This document shows, one piece after another, positions 20,931 through 21,843 of a stretch of 21,843 nucleotides of DNA; the first letter of the stretch is position 1; each line of letters opens with the position of its first letter. The notes beneath the pieces are model-generated. The model was not told the origin of the DNA. It did no database searches and saw nothing but the letters and a program-made list of their open reading frames with translations. Origin of the DNA: a virus. The position numbers and the translations under genes were made by a program. The DNA lies in the IMG/VR virus record IMGVR_UViG_3300010354_000783, positions 1 to 21,843 of that record. One strand, written 5' to 3'.

Positions 20931-21843
20931 TCAGGCGTAGGCAGTTACATCAAGCGGAGTGTTGCAGAGCAGGCGCACGATGGGCACTTGCTTGGTGGTG
21001 CTGTACACCAGGTTCCAGCTGCCGGTGGCGGCCAGGTTGCCCGTGGTGGCGGCGTTGGTGGGGTTGTCGCCAGCGGCGGCCCACTTGGTGCCGGTCACGT
21101 GATAGCCGTAGTGGTAATCCACAGCCACAACGTCCTGCATGGACAGGATGTTGCGGTCGGCAGCGAGGCGCAGATCCTGTTGGATGCCCTCGGAGATCAC
21201 GCCAGACTTGAACATGTAGACCGGATACTTCACCGCGTGGGTGGCAGTACCGCCGGTCAGGTAGGTCAGCTGGTCGTCGATCACGACGCGCAGGCCGGCG
21301 AAGGTAGCGACCTCAGGCTGGGTCACGCCCACACCGCCGCCGCCCCAGACGATGGCGCCGGAGGCAGCCAAGGCAGAGGTGCTGAAGGTCAGCATCCCCA
21401 CCTGCTGGAGGTAGTACGCCACGTTGGAGTGCATTGCGATGGCGTCAAGCTCATCGCCGCGCTCGCCCAGCTTGGCCTTGGCCTTCACAATGTTGGCCAC
21501 GTTCAGGAAGTTGGCCTCGGTCATCGAACCGGGGACACCAGCGAACGAAGCGTCGAACTGGTTGGGGCCGAGCACGCCAGCGCCGGAGATGCCACCGAAC
21601 AGACCCAGCAGTTGGGCCTTCAGGGTGGAGGTCTTCAGCTTGTTGATGGCGGCAGTCAGCTGGTTGCGGACGTGGGCTAGGGGGTCAGCGCCGGAGCCGA
21701 GTTTGCTCAGATCATCTGCTGCGTAGGCGAAGCCACGGTGCAGGATCGTCATGATCTGCTCGTCGGCGGTCGACTTCTGAGGAGTCAGATAGCCAGCGCC
21801 AGAGGTGCCCCAGGCAGCCGAGGAGAGGATTTGCTCTTCGGTG
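20931..21843 (-). CDS. Major capsid protein, N-terminus beyond the right edge
   Basis: The frame stays open to the right edge, giving 303 visible C-terminal residues; the ATG at 21752 is internal, since TEEQILSSAAWGTSGAGYLT and the following residues read on upstream. Features fit an HK97-fold coat protein: LTAAINKLKTSTLKAQLLGL (spine-like helix), an IAMHSNVAYYLQQVGML segment, FAGLRVVIDDQLTYL, KYPVYMFKSGVISEGIQQDL and RNILSMQDVVAVDYHYGYHV. The 'AMHSxVxxxLxxxGML...VIDD.L' and 'VYxFxxGAI' order is typical of the Gp13-like/coat family of siphophages. It is GC-rich with strongly biased codons, as expected for an abundant protein. A terminator lies 17 bases beyond the stop. Scaffold, protease, portal and terminase are presumably to the right of the window. 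Confidence 0.87.
   Translation of the reverse strand, partial: TEEQILSSAAWGTSGAGYLTPQKSTADEQIMTILHRGFAYAADDLSKLGSGADPLAHVRNQLTAAINKLKTSTLKAQLLGLFGGISGAGVLGPNQFDASFAGVPGSMTEANFLNVANIVKAKAKLGERGDELDAIAMHSNVAYYLQQVGMLTFSTSALAASGAIVWGGGGVGVTQPEVATFAGLRVVIDDQLTYLTGGTATHAVKYPVYMFKSGVISEGIQQDLRLAADRNILSMQDVVAVDYHYGYHVTGTKWAAAGDNPTNAATTGNLAATGSWNLVYSTTKQVPIVRLLCNTPLDVTAYA

Noticed and set aside
20988-21680. Long plus-strand open frame (230 codons) opposite the capsid gene
   Set aside because: Low-complexity His/Val/Gly-rich product caused by biased codon use in the capsid gene.
1-21843. Integrase, attachment site, tRNA, CRISPR array or insertion sequence
   Set aside because: None seen on either strand; all sizeable gaps are under about 110 bases and hold no such structure.

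Overview
This 21.8 kb window is a contiguous stretch of a tailed (siphovirus-type) phage or prophage late region: capsid, head-tail connector, long non-contractile tail, host-recognition and lysis genes, nearly all on the minus strand. Transcription therefore runs from right to left in these coordinates. Family resemblance to cyanophage proteins (the glucosaminidase plus C39-type endolysin, a 45-aa basic protein, LamG/SPRY fibre proteins, 'KISQL...' fibres) suggests a cyanobacterial, probably Synechococcus-like, host. One HIP1-type octamer (GCGATCGC, 13294-13301) agrees with this but proves nothing. No integrase, repressor, tRNA or attachment site is visible, so lifestyle cannot be decided here.

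From right to left: major capsid protein (cut by the right edge) with a bidirectional terminator behind it; a small plus-strand helix-turn-helix gene facing the wrong way, starting on the same CATG as a small minus-strand gene; then the connector set (DnaT-like adaptor, stopper-like protein, gp10-like neck protein, tail terminator); the major tail tube protein followed by a strong minus-strand terminator; the tail assembly chaperone with a -1 frameshift extension; the tape measure; a gpL-position minor tail protein; an NlpC/P60 peptidase; a very large gpJ-like central tip protein; a gpM-like small protein; two further proteins that look like tail-tube folds; a 779-aa fibre; a 788-aa LamG/SPRY/repeat receptor-binding protein; a tail-fibre-assembly-like protein; a 45-aa basic protein; and a lysis block (83-aa membrane/coiled-coil protein, 60-aa protein, plus-strand HNH nuclease, 45-aa holin-like protein with a frameshift extension, bifunctional endolysin, and a small partial gene at the left edge).

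Genes are tightly packed and many are joined by TGATG, TAATG or ATGA overlaps, which implies translational coupling in long late transcripts. Internal punctuation is visible as terminators behind the two proteins needed in greatest amount (capsid and tail tube). A 19-nt promoter-like motif (16/19 identical) occurs upstream of the tail tube gene and upstream of the 83-aa membrane protein gene.

The most unusual point is in the lysis block. The 45-aa holin-like gene ends with a textbook -1 slippery heptamer (C CCA AAG). The -1 frame is an open, clearly coding 93-codon extension that has no ATG, GTG or TTG able to start it near its 5' end. Other points worth attention are three tube-like proteins in one tail module and two plus-strand genes (HTH and HNH) set against the direction of the late operon. 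All coordinates, overlaps and motifs were read by eye; family assignments come from pattern recognition, not from a search.
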